A stretch of 64,000 nucleotides of DNA from Linyphia triangularis (lineage: Eukaryota > Arthropoda > Arachnida > Araneae > Linyphiidae), in assembly GCA_963978545.1 (NCBI GenBank), contig OZ021729.1, forward strand, positions 80,454,670 to 80,518,669, written 5' to 3'. This document shows, one piece after another, positions 57,201 to 64,000 of the stretch. Both the position numbers and the translations under genes were made by a program. Each line of letters opens with the position of its first letter. Within the stretch, counting starts at the first letter, position 1. Under the pieces are notes generated by a model. It saw only the letters and a list, made by a program, of their open reading frames with translations. It made no database searches and was not told the DNA's origin.

Positions 57201-57872
57201 TTAGGACATTTCTTTGGTACCTATGATTTTATTTGGCATTTTCCCTCAGATAAATGCTGTTTCTGGCAACAGTTTTATTTTAAATCATATTTTAATTTAG
57301 CTTATTGCTTAATTTGAATTTTATTTTAGCAACTGTGTTTTTAATTTTGGCGAATTTTCTGAACGCCAACCGAAACAAAACTGCCAAATGTTCTTATTCC
57401 AAAAAATACATGTAACCAGAAAACATAACAAAAGTATTTCAAAACAAAAATTGCAAGAGAGAAAATAATTTATTTATAGTTATATAGCGAAAATATCGTC
57501 AACTTAATTGAATTTGGGTTTGAACAAAAGAACCTAGTTTTTGTCAACCTAATTATTTGATTAAAAAAAATAATAATGTAACAAATTCGAAACTTACCAA
57601 TAAAAAATATTGAGAGTCACAAACGCAACAGCACTTAAATACGGCTTATCCCATATAACAAGTCTCACTATAGTTCGAAAGAACTTCTCAAAGGGGGTAT
57701 CCAAAATAGAATTGTTTACACTATTTTCTGGTGGTGGCGAAACTTCTTGTTGCGTTGTAGACGAACACTTTCTTTCGACTACATATTCGTAAGTTTTTTG
57801 GTAGATTTGTTTGAAAGAAATCATCGCGCGATTTGCTTCGTTTGTCGATTCGATTTCAATGACTCGATTCAC
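37905..57872 (-). CDS. RETREG: Reticulophagy regulator (RETREG/FAM134 family), 8 coding exons
   Basis: ER-phagy receptor: a reticulon-homology domain bends ER membrane and a C-terminal LC3-interacting region recruits Atg8/LC3 to the autophagosome. Coding exons on the minus strand are 57598-57872, 52331-52437, 52214-52241, 50709-50832, 48885-48969, 47792-47890, 39563-39751 and 37905-38233. Lengths sum to 1236 bp (411 residues plus TGA), every junction is GT-AG, and all phases agree. First hydrophobic hairpin about residues 72-118 (VIWDKPYLSAVAFVTLNIFY), second 179-225 (FIGKVFPGVLIIYGF, LGPGVVLHLIP). A helical linker with a KDVWKLRKDNRG-like segment lies between. The acidic Ser-rich tail ends LEDFEILEESD, with F401-E-I-L404 as the LIR. 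Human paralogues are about 470-540 residues, so this is slightly short but complete. Which vertebrate paralogue it resembles most was not resolved. It is head-to-head with ADAT2. Confidence 0.9.
38234..39562. other. RETREG intron 7
   Basis: 1.3 kb, AT-rich, no element or gene recognised. Confidence 0.6.
39563..39751 (-). CDS. RETREG: RETREG exon 7
   Basis: 189 bp of the acidic, Ser-rich tail (SDRDSDLEEFVPELSPETL, RQLSLKEDTPEGQ, EESLPAFGDESYVNE). Acceptor TGTTTTCAG, donor GAGA|GTGAGT. The low-coordinate edge may be off by one base. Confidence 0.85.
41083..42713 (+). mobile_element. Helitron unit 1 of a head-to-tail dimer
   Basis: Starts TCTATAATAATAAAACAAGC after an A; ends CGAAGCAAAAGTATTTAGCC then AG and a T. 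1631 bp, non-coding. It holds about nine copies of a 120-150-bp internal repeat (41150-42300), then shorter GCGAGCGAAGC-type repeats before the 3' end. Its 3' end is directly joined to unit 2. Confidence 0.75.
41150..42300 (+). repeat. ~140-bp minisatellite inside Helitron unit 1
   Basis: TCTGAAATTTTCAACATAAG then TAGTTTTGGCCTTCTAATTG, then an AT-rich spacer and ACAAAACGATTTCTAATAGG. Copies of TTTCAACATAAG-like sequence are near 41161, 41291, 41436, 41586, 41733, 41851, 41991, 42127 and 42258. Confidence 0.85.
42714..43656 (+). mobile_element. Helitron unit 2 of a head-to-tail dimer
   Basis: Starts TCTATAACAATAAAACAAGC immediately after unit 1; ends CGAAGCACAGGTATTCAGCT then AG and a T. 943 bp with only about four internal repeats (near 42791, 42931, 43061 and 43190). 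The 3' 200 bp align closely with those of unit 1. Confidence 0.75.
43867..44105 (-). repeat. Inverted copy of the dispersed repeat at 12740-13440
   Basis: Read on the minus strand: GTGTGGAACATCGCACAACT, TTCAATTACAT, and further on GATCAGGATGTTCCAAAACG and ACATATGGGTAATTGAAAGT. Confidence 0.6.
44140..45560 (-). pseudogene. hAT transposase relic
   Basis: Minus-strand order: GFCNLHTVQNVFRKTVNEFG (about 45560), then LKLVESRWLNLGPALDRLLS, FLLSLANILQPILALFQ, KEARCLKPENISRFRSLKAA and RIDYFFNNIFSLRNDLGQ, and finally LYNKCHLVRIPREFIKKGE with a Lys/Glu-rich coiled coil. Blocks such as CxLHTVxNxF and SRWLxLGPxxxRLL are characteristic of an arthropod hAT transposase subfamily. A 36-bp duplication is visible near 45545-45600 (GGTTTTGAAATTTACACA / GGTTTTGCAATCTACACA). 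Several stops and frameshifts; catalytic residues cannot be assigned safely. Confidence 0.65.
46061..47791. other. Rest of RETREG intron 6
   Basis: AT-rich, no gene or element recognised; small open frames here look like chance. Confidence 0.5.
47792..47890 (-). CDS. RETREG: RETREG exon 6
   Basis: 99 bp, encoding VLILTLGPGVVLHLIPGTIF then EQFRGFFNESDSQ; it closes the second hairpin and enters the cytosolic tail. Acceptor TTTTCAG, donor CAAG|GTAATT. The next intron holds the Tc1/hAT/Helitron stack. Confidence 0.88.
47891..48884. other. RETREG intron 5
   Basis: 994 bp; poly-T tract at 48260-48287. At 48505-48560 TATTGGAGCTGATTAAATGC and GCCCTAATCAGCTTCAATTC form a small inverted repeat. No gene. 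Confidence 0.5.
48885..48969 (-). CDS. RETREG: RETREG exon 5
   Basis: 85 bp, encoding FCSLMCGFFSFLAFIGKVFP then GVLIIYGF, the start of the second reticulon hairpin. Acceptor ATTTTAG, donor TTTG|GTAAAA. Confidence 0.88.
48970..50708. other. RETREG intron 4
   Basis: 1.7 kb of AT-rich sequence. A 65-codon plus-strand frame at 50235-50432 has no recognisable similarity. Confidence 0.5.
50709..50832 (-). CDS. RETREG: RETREG exon 4
   Basis: 124 bp, encoding WLPPRCHRSSPEINAITNET and the helical KDVWKLRKDNRGL between the two hairpins. Acceptor ATTTCAG, donor TTG|GTAAGT. Confidence 0.88.
50833..52213. other. RETREG intron 3
   Basis: 1.4 kb, no gene. Words such as AGGAATTTTAGGGACAATTC (51250) and TTTAGGCCAAATGTGACCCT (51780) suggest a decayed MITE at about 51225-51800 without resolved ends. 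Confidence 0.4.
52214..52241 (-). CDS. RETREG: RETREG exon 3 (28-bp microexon)
   Basis: 28 bp encoding PLDKETAE with split codons at both ends (A128 and S137). Acceptor TTATTTCAG, donor AAG|GTTAGT. Its 89-bp upstream intron is the shortest in the gene. Skipping it would shift the frame, so inclusion is required. Confidence 0.8.
52331..52437 (-). CDS. RETREG: RETREG exon 2
   Basis: 107 bp, residues 93-127. Second half of the first membrane hairpin, LIVAWSRRFISIVSIFGIFI. Acceptor TATTTCAG, donor AAG|GTGTGA. Confidence 0.88.
52840..53091. mobile_element. hAT-type MITE in RETREG intron 1
   Basis: Left end CAGGGGCGTAGCCAGAGA, right end in reverse CAGGTGTGTATCGAGG. Flanks CCCAGTAA (52832-52839) and CTCAATAA (53092-53099) agree at 6 of 8 positions. 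Confidence 0.6.
53150..53205 (-). mobile_element. tRNA-like SINE fragment
   Basis: On the minus strand TAGTAGCTCAGCTGTTAGCA resembles an A box and GTTTGATTCCC a B box, but they are too close together for a complete tRNA head. Likely a deleted SINE, possibly chance. Confidence 0.35.
53206..54716. other. RETREG intron 1, middle part
   Basis: No gene or clear element recognised. Confidence 0.45.
54717..56320 (+). mobile_element. DNA element with CTGGGTCATTCT ends
   Basis: Left CTGGGTCATTCTACAGAAAA, right in reverse CTGGGTCATTCTTCCAAAAC; the first 12 bases are identical. It shares internal sequence (ATGCATGTCACTGAACAAAG, GCTGCATTCTATTTTTTGTG, GCATCTACAAAAAATA) with 15034-15510 and 21406-21590, for which it serves as the uninterrupted reference. 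No transposase identified. Confidence 0.7.
56522..56756. mobile_element. Small MITE (TTCCTAGTT ends)
   Basis: Left ATTCCTAGTTCACGTT, right in reverse ATTCCTAGTTGACGTT (one mismatch in 16). 235 bp, interior mostly unrelated to other elements here. Possible TA or AA target. Confidence 0.65.
56757..57597. other. RETREG intron 1, near exon 1
   Basis: No gene or element recognised. Confidence 0.5.
57598..57872 (-). CDS. RETREG: RETREG exon 1
   Basis: Residues 1-91 plus two bases of Trp92. Starts MNRVIEIESTNEANRA and ends in the first membrane hairpin (IVRLVIWDKPYLSAVAF, TLNIFYW). Donor is TTG followed by GTAAGT. The preceding 495 bp are the shared upstream region with ADAT2. Confidence 0.88.
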
Positions 57873-58367
57873 TATTATTCTATCCTTACCTTACATAAGC
57901 GTAAACAAAACAGATTAAGGATCACGCCATAGAAGAGTATTTAAAAAACAAACCAGCACGCTGTCGCATTCCCATTATCGTACTGATCATTCATGACGTA
58001 AAAGAACTTGCCTTCCAAAAGCTGCGATACCATTGGTTGGCTAATGCGATTGTTGTGACAAAAGTCACAAAACTAGTCCACAAGGACAAAATTACGTAAC
58101 AGAAATGCGTGTTTCAAAAACATTGTCCCATGCCTTTATAGAAATAACATAAAACAATCTTAATTTCACCTTTAAATGTCTTATCGTTATCAACATATTC
58201 TGAGCGTTTTCGTCTGTGGATCATCAAAGATAAGATTATAAGTTTTGTCTTGGAAATTGGCAATAAAATTTTATTTGTTGATAATGCACGCACGGCATGG
58301 CTTTGTTTACTTCTTTATAAAAAAATTATTAATGCCCTAATTGTATGAAAAATAAAAAGAATGATGT
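57873..58367. promoter_or_regulatory. Shared upstream region of RETREG and ADAT2
   Basis: 495 bp between divergent start codons. It is less AT-rich than the surroundings and holds a CRE-like TGACGTAA (from 57994), CCATTGGTTGGCTAAT (about 58030, CCAAT-box-like on the minus strand) and ATTACGTAAC (about 58091). No TATA box is obvious. The arrangement suggests a bidirectional promoter; transcription starts are unknown. Confidence 0.5.
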
Positions 58368-58415
58368 ATGATTAAAGAAATCCAAGACTTTCAAATGGAT
58401 CTTGCATTTTGCTTA
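58368..58415 (+). CDS. ADAT2: ADAT2 exon 1
   Basis: 48 bp, 16 codons, MIKEIQDFQMDLAFCL, donor TTA|GTAAGA. ATG 58368 is the first in frame, 6 bases after a stop; an internal ATG at 58395 is an alternative. It was recognised by phase and by the F..WM..AF-L pattern of ADAT2 N termini. Confidence 0.65.
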
Positions 58416-61400
58416 GTAAGATTTTACTCACAGTTTATGTCTTATTTTCGTGCTTAATATGTTTTCTGCGGTTTAATTTCGGATGCTAATGGATTTTACG
58501 GACCAGATGATTTTTGGTATCTTTTAATAGAGCTAAAATATTAACGCTAAACAACATTATGGTTGAAATAAAACTGTTTAGAGAATGAAATTAAAGGGTT
58601 TAAATTTCAAAATACTCATTTTTAAATCCAATGAATGCAATATTCAATACGTTCTTTTTTTAAATACATCTGTGAAGAACTTAAATTTTGTTTATTTTGA
58701 AACGCATATACTTAAGCAGATATTTTATAAAATAATCTGGTTAGGTAAATAATTTATTAAGTTACTTCATGTTAATTGGGTTTGATAGGAAGAATCCATT
58801 TGCAAAAAAAAAAAAATTATTCATTCCGAATATCTGATCAATGAGTACTGAACTACTATTTAGTCAATAATGCAAATTCAACCCAGTACCAATTCATTCG
58901 AAATAATGGGTTATTGCTCAGCAAATTTTAATTGTTGAAAACCCAACTGCACCTTAATAACATCTTATTTTGGCATTATGTTGAACAATAAGCAGAGTTA
59001 TAAAGTTTAGTGGATCCCATGTTTACTTCTATTCAAGACACAGAGTGGTTTGTTTCTCTTTCAAAAACATTCCAGAAGATATTTCTCCCTCAAAAATGCT
59101 GAATTGTATTATACGAAATGTTTCATTGCAATACAGCTCCAGTCTAGTTTTTTTTTTTTATCTATACTCTGTGTACTTATGGTACTAGAATAACAATCAG
59201 GTGACACCTCAATACAATCAGATAGGAGAGAGATTGACCAACAGGGGACAGTTAGCTTTGTATATTTGAAATATATGTAACAACGATTTCTTAAATAGGC
59301 TATTAAACTATCGGTACTTTTCCATTTCGTGGACGCGAATCTCGCCAAACAGGCTTCATTGGCAACAAGACACAGTACATACTTAAAAAAAGCGTTAATA
59401 ATGCTGCAAACCTCGCCAAGCAGATTATATTTATTAATTTAATTTAATTAAGAAATGGCAGCGACTTGTTTTGAAAATGTGGTGCTAAAAGTTTACCAGT
59501 GGGGATATTCTGTTTGGCCGTTGGTTGTATAATTTTTGACAACTTATATTGTCTGCTAAATGGAAATATACCGAACTGTCGTCTGAATTGCCACTTTAGA
59601 GCCCTTTATTGGAACAGCAAAAGTAACATGTTTCAAGCAACATGTTCATTGTAACATGTTAACACTCAAGTACATTAAATACAAGTTTGGTGTAAATGTT
59701 ATAGTGGAAACAAGCTCTCAATAAGCTCTCTAGTCAAAATACATTTTGCAATAAATTTAGGCATCTGGCAACAAAACCCTATAGAAACATTAGTCGATTT
59801 GGGTCTGCATCATAAAGTTATTCTTGATTGAAAATGTCAGTTTACGAGCCGAATTCTCGTCATTTGTGGGAGGTTTTAATTTAATGCTTTAATATGAAGA
59901 AATCTGAGTCTGTTCATCGAATGCTCTCAAATACTTAAAATCACGGGGATTTCCCAGCCAAACCGAATATTCAGACTCCAAGGTCACGCTCTGTATTTGA
60001 TGCGACCTTCTTGACGTAGTGTATAATGAACTGTTAAAACCGACTGAAACAATCGCAGGCACTCATTATCGAACACAATGCATTTGAGCCGAGTATTGAA
60101 AGACAAACTTCTGCATGCAAGAGACGCGATAAAGTGATATGCAGCATGACATTGCTCAATTCCATGTTGCGAAAGTGGCAAAGATCTTGAAATGGGAAGT
60201 CCTACCCCATCTGCCATATTCTCCAGACACTGTTTCCTCTGACCATCACTTGGTTAGATCAATAGCACACGGCCTGGCTAACCAGCACTTACGGTCTTAC
60301 AAAGAAGTAAAGATTCATGGACTGCTTCAAAAGATGTCTAGTTTTTTCAACACAGAATTCATATGCTGCCCACAAGATGGTAGAAAATACTGGCCAGTGA
60401 TGGACAATACTTTTAATCATAAATGTATAACCAGTTTTTTACAATAAAGCCTCGAAAAAATGGCAGAAGCAAAGTTGTACACCCAATATATTTTATTTTA
60501 ATTAAAACTTGACTAAGCTATTCTCTAAAAACAATTAGCAGTTAGATATTTTTATAAAAATTTCTAATTATTGCTTGAAATTGAATATATTATATTACTC
60601 AAAAAACTATAGCGATCTGCTCCAAATTTGGCTTTTTGTCTTAATATCCCTATGTGGGCAAATTCTATAAATAAGTATTTGCTGTTCATAAATCTGATTT
60701 CTGTATTTCATAATCTACAGAGTTATTTAAATTGTTTTAACAATTATCTTTATAGGCAGAAGAAGGACTTGAAGCACGAGAGGTGCCCGTGGGCTGCATC
60801 ATGCTATACAAAAATCAAGTGATAGCTTCTTCAAGAAATTCTATAAATGAGACAAAAAATGTAAATTTGCACCTTAATTTTTTTTTTTTTTTTTTAATTA
60901 TTTAAAGCAATCAATTTATTCCGTTCCTCAATGTGACTTTACAGATCTTAAAAACATTGTTCCAACCTCTAGATAAAATTAATTATGAATAAGCTAATAT
61001 ATTTTAAATTTCTATTCATTTTTAGAGTATATAGAAAAAATATGATTAGATTCCTTAAATCACATGAACTTGCATGTTTTTCTTTAAGTTACAGTCAATG
61101 GCTATATATAGTAAACAGCAGATAAGTATACAACCATTTCTAAGTACAACAATTTTTTCATTAAGTTGAATATTTTTAATTTTATATATGCAGTTTCACC
61201 TAGCATTTATAAAATAAGACAATGTTTTTTTTTCGATAAGATTGCATACAGTTTTAAATTCTTAAACATGTTTTTGCTCACTTCACCCATTCAGGCAGTT
61301 CGGCATGCAGAGATCAACTGCATAGATCAGGTTATGTCCTGGTGCCGAGAAAATAAGGAGGACACTAGAGACATCTTCAAGCAACTGGAAGTGTTTGTGA

Positions 61401-61445
61401 CAGTTGAGCCTTGCATCATGTGTTGTGCCGCCCTTCGCTCCCTTT
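58368..61445 (+). CDS. ADAT2: ADAT2, tRNA adenosine-34 deaminase catalytic subunit (5' three exons; 3' end outside window)
   Basis: Catalytic subunit of the ADAT2-ADAT3 enzyme that converts adenosine 34 to inosine in tRNA anticodons. Exons: 58368-58415, 60756-60860, 61295-61445; junctions are GT-AG and in phase. Translation runs MIKEIQDFQMDLAFCL, then AEEGLEAREVPVGCIMLYKN, SRNSINETKN, AVRHAEINCIDQVMSWCREN, and VFVTVEPCIMCCAALRSL. The deaminase motifs are complete so far: H55-A-E57 (zinc ligand and catalytic Glu) and P90-C91-x-x-C94 (two zinc ligands). PCIMC and NETKN-RHAE match ADAT2 rather than ADAT3 (which lacks the Glu). About 101 of the roughly 190 residues expected are present; the remaining exons, starting with the VVYGC..ERFGG region, must lie beyond 64000. 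Confidence 0.85.
58416..59809. other. ADAT2 intron 1, left part
   Basis: No gene recognised; small minus-strand frame at 59109-59348 looks like chance. Confidence 0.45.
59810..60460 (+). pseudogene. mariner transposase relic in ADAT2 intron 1
   Basis: The start is legible as SVYEPNSRHLWEVL, with KKSESVHRMLSN-like sequence after. The end (60139-60447) reads HDIAQFHVAKVAKILKWEVL, PHLPYSPDTVSSDHHLVRS, and SFFNTEFICCPQDGRKYWP. WEVLPHxPYSPDxxxSDxHLxRS is the mariner DD34D catalytic C terminus. The middle third is deleted or rearranged, leaving about 650 bp. Confidence 0.7.
60756..60860 (+). CDS. ADAT2: ADAT2 exon 2
   Basis: 105 bp, phase 0 at both ends. AEEGLEAREVPVGCIMLYKN, then QVIASSRNSINETKN. 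Acceptor CTTTATAG, donor AAT|GTAAAT. Confidence 0.88.
60861..61294. other. ADAT2 intron 2
   Basis: 434 bp with a poly-T tract; nothing else seen. Confidence 0.6.
61295..61445 (+). CDS. ADAT2: ADAT2 exon 3 with deaminase active site
   Basis: AVRHAEINCIDQVMSWC through EPCIMCCAALRSL. Acceptor CCATTCAG. The donor is taken as CTTT|GTATCC, a weak site; the open frame would otherwise end five residues later at 61462, before the expected VVYGC region. Confidence 0.82.
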
Positions 61446-61914
61446 GTATCCTTTTTGGATAGATATTGATTAGGTTGTTGATTATTATCCACTGGGCCAG
61501 TAGCTTTAGAGATGTTAACTTTCCCACGGATCTTAAGTAGTTTTACGGTTTTCCCATGGCCAATGCTCTTGCGTTACAATGAATGAATCAACGTAACACT
61601 CAGCGAAAAAAAACATAAATCTTGGGAAGAGCGAACTCAAAAAACAGCGTAAATCTTGGTAATTGATTATTGTCAAGATTGAAAAAATTTATTTCTTGTA
61701 GTTCTTTACATTAGGTTTCAAAGAACATCTGTAAAATCCATGTAAAAAAAAAAAAAGAGAAAAGAGGGTACAGTTTTCAACCCAACAAACATCCATTCAG
61801 ATTTTAACACTTTTATTTAATTTGGATGGCATCTCTTGCTTCAGAGAAAAGAGGGAGATGCGGGGGGGGGGGGGTAAGTTTGGAGGTACTACCATTAAAC
61901 TTACCCATGGTTCG

Positions 61915-63449
61915 TACACTTGAAGAAGGAAAAAATTCAAAGACTTTTCAAGGATGTGGTATCAATACAGATAAATATTAAAAAAAAAATCAAATTTTTT
62001 TTTTAAACAGTGCATGTTCAAATTGAGTAAATACTAAAATTGTTTTTTAAGTTTTAATAAAAGAAAATTTTAAGGTTGCAATAGAAGATAAAAAAAAATC
62101 TGAGTATATCAGAAGCAGCCCTCGTTATATCGCGCTTTTGCTTTGTCTACTATTTTTTCTGATTTCCCATTTTCACGTTTTATCATTTCACCCGATACAT
62201 CGCACGTTCTGCTTGCCTTCTGACAAGAACTACACATCGAGGGGCTACTCTATACCATGTCCCTTAAAAACAGAAGTAAAGTATCAAATTTAAAATTAGA
62301 TAATTGTACATTTTCATTAAATAAAAGATTAAATTAAGAAATCCCGACTGGATCTCGTTATCAAGGGGCTCGAACCAAGCCGGGATTTGGGGGACGTGTT
62401 TCTAAAGGATGGATCAGTAATAGATACCAATCCATCCTCGAACTCCGACACATCCCACTGCAAGACAGAAAGTTATATAAATATTTAAAGATTTACTTAC
62501 ATTTATAAGATCAAAATAGCAACCAATCTTTCCAGTCAGAAATAGCAAACTGCTACCTGACTTTCATCAAACCACATTTATATACCAAAAGAAAAACAAT
62601 CCCGCACTTTTAAAAACCCAAAATAGCCTCGCACTTAAAAGAAAAACCAAAAACAAAACAGCACATATTTTTTTCACCACATAAAAATTTTAATCGAATC
62701 GCACTATTGGTGGAACATGCGACGAAATAATTTATCAGTGTTTTCATTTGATTAACAGAAGCCATGGTTTTTTATGATTTTCAATGTTCATAGCATTTCA
62801 GCATCTAAAACTTTGTTTTAAACTGCAACGTATCTCCATCGTGCTCGCGTGAGATGATATCGATGACGACTTGATTGTTGTTCTTGCGTACAATATCTGC
62901 TTTCGTGGAAATTTTTATTATTAGAAATAATTCCAACAATGCTCATCAAACTTTTTATAGAACCTAAGCCACCTGATTTTTGATCTTCGCTTGGTTTTTT
63001 AGAGCATTTTCTTTCCCACTGTGCTGCAGTTTTTGTCAACACAAAGTACATCGTGCAAAATGCGGATCCAACACTTAGGAGTCATGAACTACATTCCATT
63101 TTTTCTAATCAGCTTTAATTGAAAATGCATTTTAAAACTGTGCTCAAAAACAAACCACAGATCATGTGATTCGATCGGTTTCAGATATGTTGTGCCGTAT
63201 TGCTTGTTTGCAACACGCACCGCATTACGAAATGGGAAAGCAGGAAGAATGATGCAATTTGCTTAACTAAATTCGAAGGATTTTGCTCATTTTGTTAATC
63301 AAAATTTTTCAAGATACTATATTTTTAGAAAATAAAATGAAATTCAAGCACTTAAAACACATTTTAAAAAAATACAAGGTTTATAAGCACTTGAAAACGA
63401 GGTTTTTTTCAAGCACTTTTCAAGGTTTTTTAAAAACGTATCAACCATG
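61915..63449. mobile_element. DNA element with CATGGTTxxTAC ends in ADAT2 intron 3
   Basis: Left CATGGTTCGTACACTTGAAG, right in reverse CATGGTTGATACG. Flanks share CTTACC on both sides. Near both ends are TTCAAAGACTTTTCAAGG and, inverted, CTTGAAAAGTGCTTGAAA-type words typical of this MITE/hAT type. About 1.5 kb, containing an unassigned minus-strand frame and a GC-richer segment (62340-62460). Confidence 0.6.
62818..63051 (-). CDS. Unassigned 77-residue open frame
   Basis: MYFVLTKTAAQWERKCSKKP through SRHRYHLTRARWRYVAV. It is basic, has no signal peptide and no membrane helix, and is less AT-driven than most chance frames here. I recognise no family. It lies inside the element at 61915-63449, in reverse orientation to ADAT2, so it could be an element-encoded or captured fragment. 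No splice donor is evident at its end. Function unknown; possibly spurious. Confidence 0.25.
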   Translation of the reverse strand: MYFVLTKTAAQWERKCSKKPSEDQKSGGLGSIKSLMSIVGIISNNKNFHESRYCTQEQQSSRHRYHLTRARWRYVAV

Positions 63450-63461
63450 CTTACCGTTATG

Positions 63462-63760
63462 TTGAAAAAATTACAGAGAACCACTTGGTAACAATAACTC
63501 AACTGGCATTGTGGCCAATAGTACCACGATTTCGGTTGTGGAGGTCATACGTCAAAATCCTCTTTACAGCTTCGATAGCTCCCCATTTGACTTTTATATC
63601 TTCGGTCCTTTAAAATAAAACCTTTATAAGGTCAGAGCTTTTCCTGAGACAAGGAAGTGCAGGACACCGAAGAAAACCGGATCCGTCAGCAATCCAGGAG
63701 TTTCTTTACTGAAATCATCCACTCCTTTCCAGAATAGTGTTTCAATATCGATTATTATTA
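63462..63760 (+). pseudogene. mariner-like transposase fragment
   Basis: Plus-strand broken frames read NPLYSFDSSPFDFYIFGPLK, then after stops and frameshifts RIRQQSRSFFTE-like sequence. This resembles the PPYSPDLAPxDFxLFGPLK and downstream region of mariner-type transposases. Short, heavily mutated. Confidence 0.5.
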
Positions 63761-63770
63761 AATCCCTTAT

Positions 63771-64000
63771 ATTAACTTTGATTTTGTGTGTGACTGGGTA
63801 TGACGGAAAAATCTGTAGAGGCCTAATTAACCCGCTTGCCATCATCCAATTGGGCTGAAACTTGGCAGATAGATTCAATGTCGATGACAATGCATTCTAT
63901 CAAATTTTGGCTGCTGTCACTGTCACTAAAAGGATGTTTTTACTGAATACTAATAAACTAGCTTGCTGTCAACCAATCGCATGAAATAGCATTTAACAAA
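63771..64000 (+). repeat. Dispersed repeat shared with 22730-23300
   Basis: Same word order as the other copy (ATTAACTTTGATTTTGTGTG, GAGGCCTAATTAACCC, AGATTCAATGTCGATGA, GAATACTAATAAACTA). It runs off the window. Confidence 0.7.

Noticed and set aside
61295..61462. ADAT2 ending at 61462 as a complete short protein
   Set aside because: The last five codons (CILFG) are not deaminase-like and the conserved VVYGC..FGG region is missing; reading on into an intron is more likely.

Overview
This is a eukaryotic, AT-rich, intron-containing and repeat-rich window. It looks like an arthropod genome, most plausibly a spider. The basis is the style of the C2H2 zinc-finger genes (linker THTGEKPHSCEVC), a gag relic of a kind I associate with spider genomes, and the dense mixture of hAT, Tc1/mariner, pogo, piggyBac-like and Helitron DNA elements. 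The species assignment is inference; no marker gene settles it.

Left half (1-31,400): three diverged tandem copies of one C2H2 zinc-finger gene lie on the + strand. Each unit has a conserved upstream block around a TAGTTGACT...TGACGTCA-like motif. Recognisable non-coding 5' exons survive in some units, and each has a single coding exon: 10096-11055 with 11 fingers, 21947-22633 with 8, 30246-31343 with 12. Copy 1 has lost its last two fingers to a frameshift, and copy 3 has lost its first finger and original start. The long introns are loaded with mobile elements. The most striking case is the copy 2 intron (15,034-21,590), a stack of insertions: an older element, a 5.9-kb element with long terminal inverted repeats and a decayed protein of unclear class, a hAT element with an exact 8-bp target duplication, a Helitron, and a TTAA-flanked piggyBac-like MITE.

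Middle (31,400-37,900): a tRNA-derived SINE, a hAT-type MITE, a near-perfect 36-bp-arm hairpin, and otherwise AT-rich sequence without recognisable genes.

Right half (37,905-64,000): two ordinary host genes in head-to-head orientation, start codons 495 bp apart. On the minus strand is a complete 8-exon gene for a reticulophagy regulator (RETREG/FAM134 family; ER-phagy receptor, 411 residues). I reconstructed it from splice signals and reading phase; all exons join in frame and the protein ends in an acidic LC3-interacting motif (DFEIL). On the plus strand are the first three exons of ADAT2, the catalytic subunit of the tRNA adenosine-34 deaminase, with its HAE and PCxxC zinc/catalytic motifs; the gene runs out of the window. 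RETREG intron 6 (8 kb) holds a second stack: a Tc1-like element split by a 5.0-kb hAT (8-bp duplication GCTTTTAC), which itself contains two Helitrons joined head-to-tail and differing in internal minisatellite copy number.

No CRISPR array, operon or prokaryotic system is present. Beyond the three host gene families, the content is mobile DNA; the best candidates for something undescribed are the long-TIR 5.9-kb element and the Helitron dimer.
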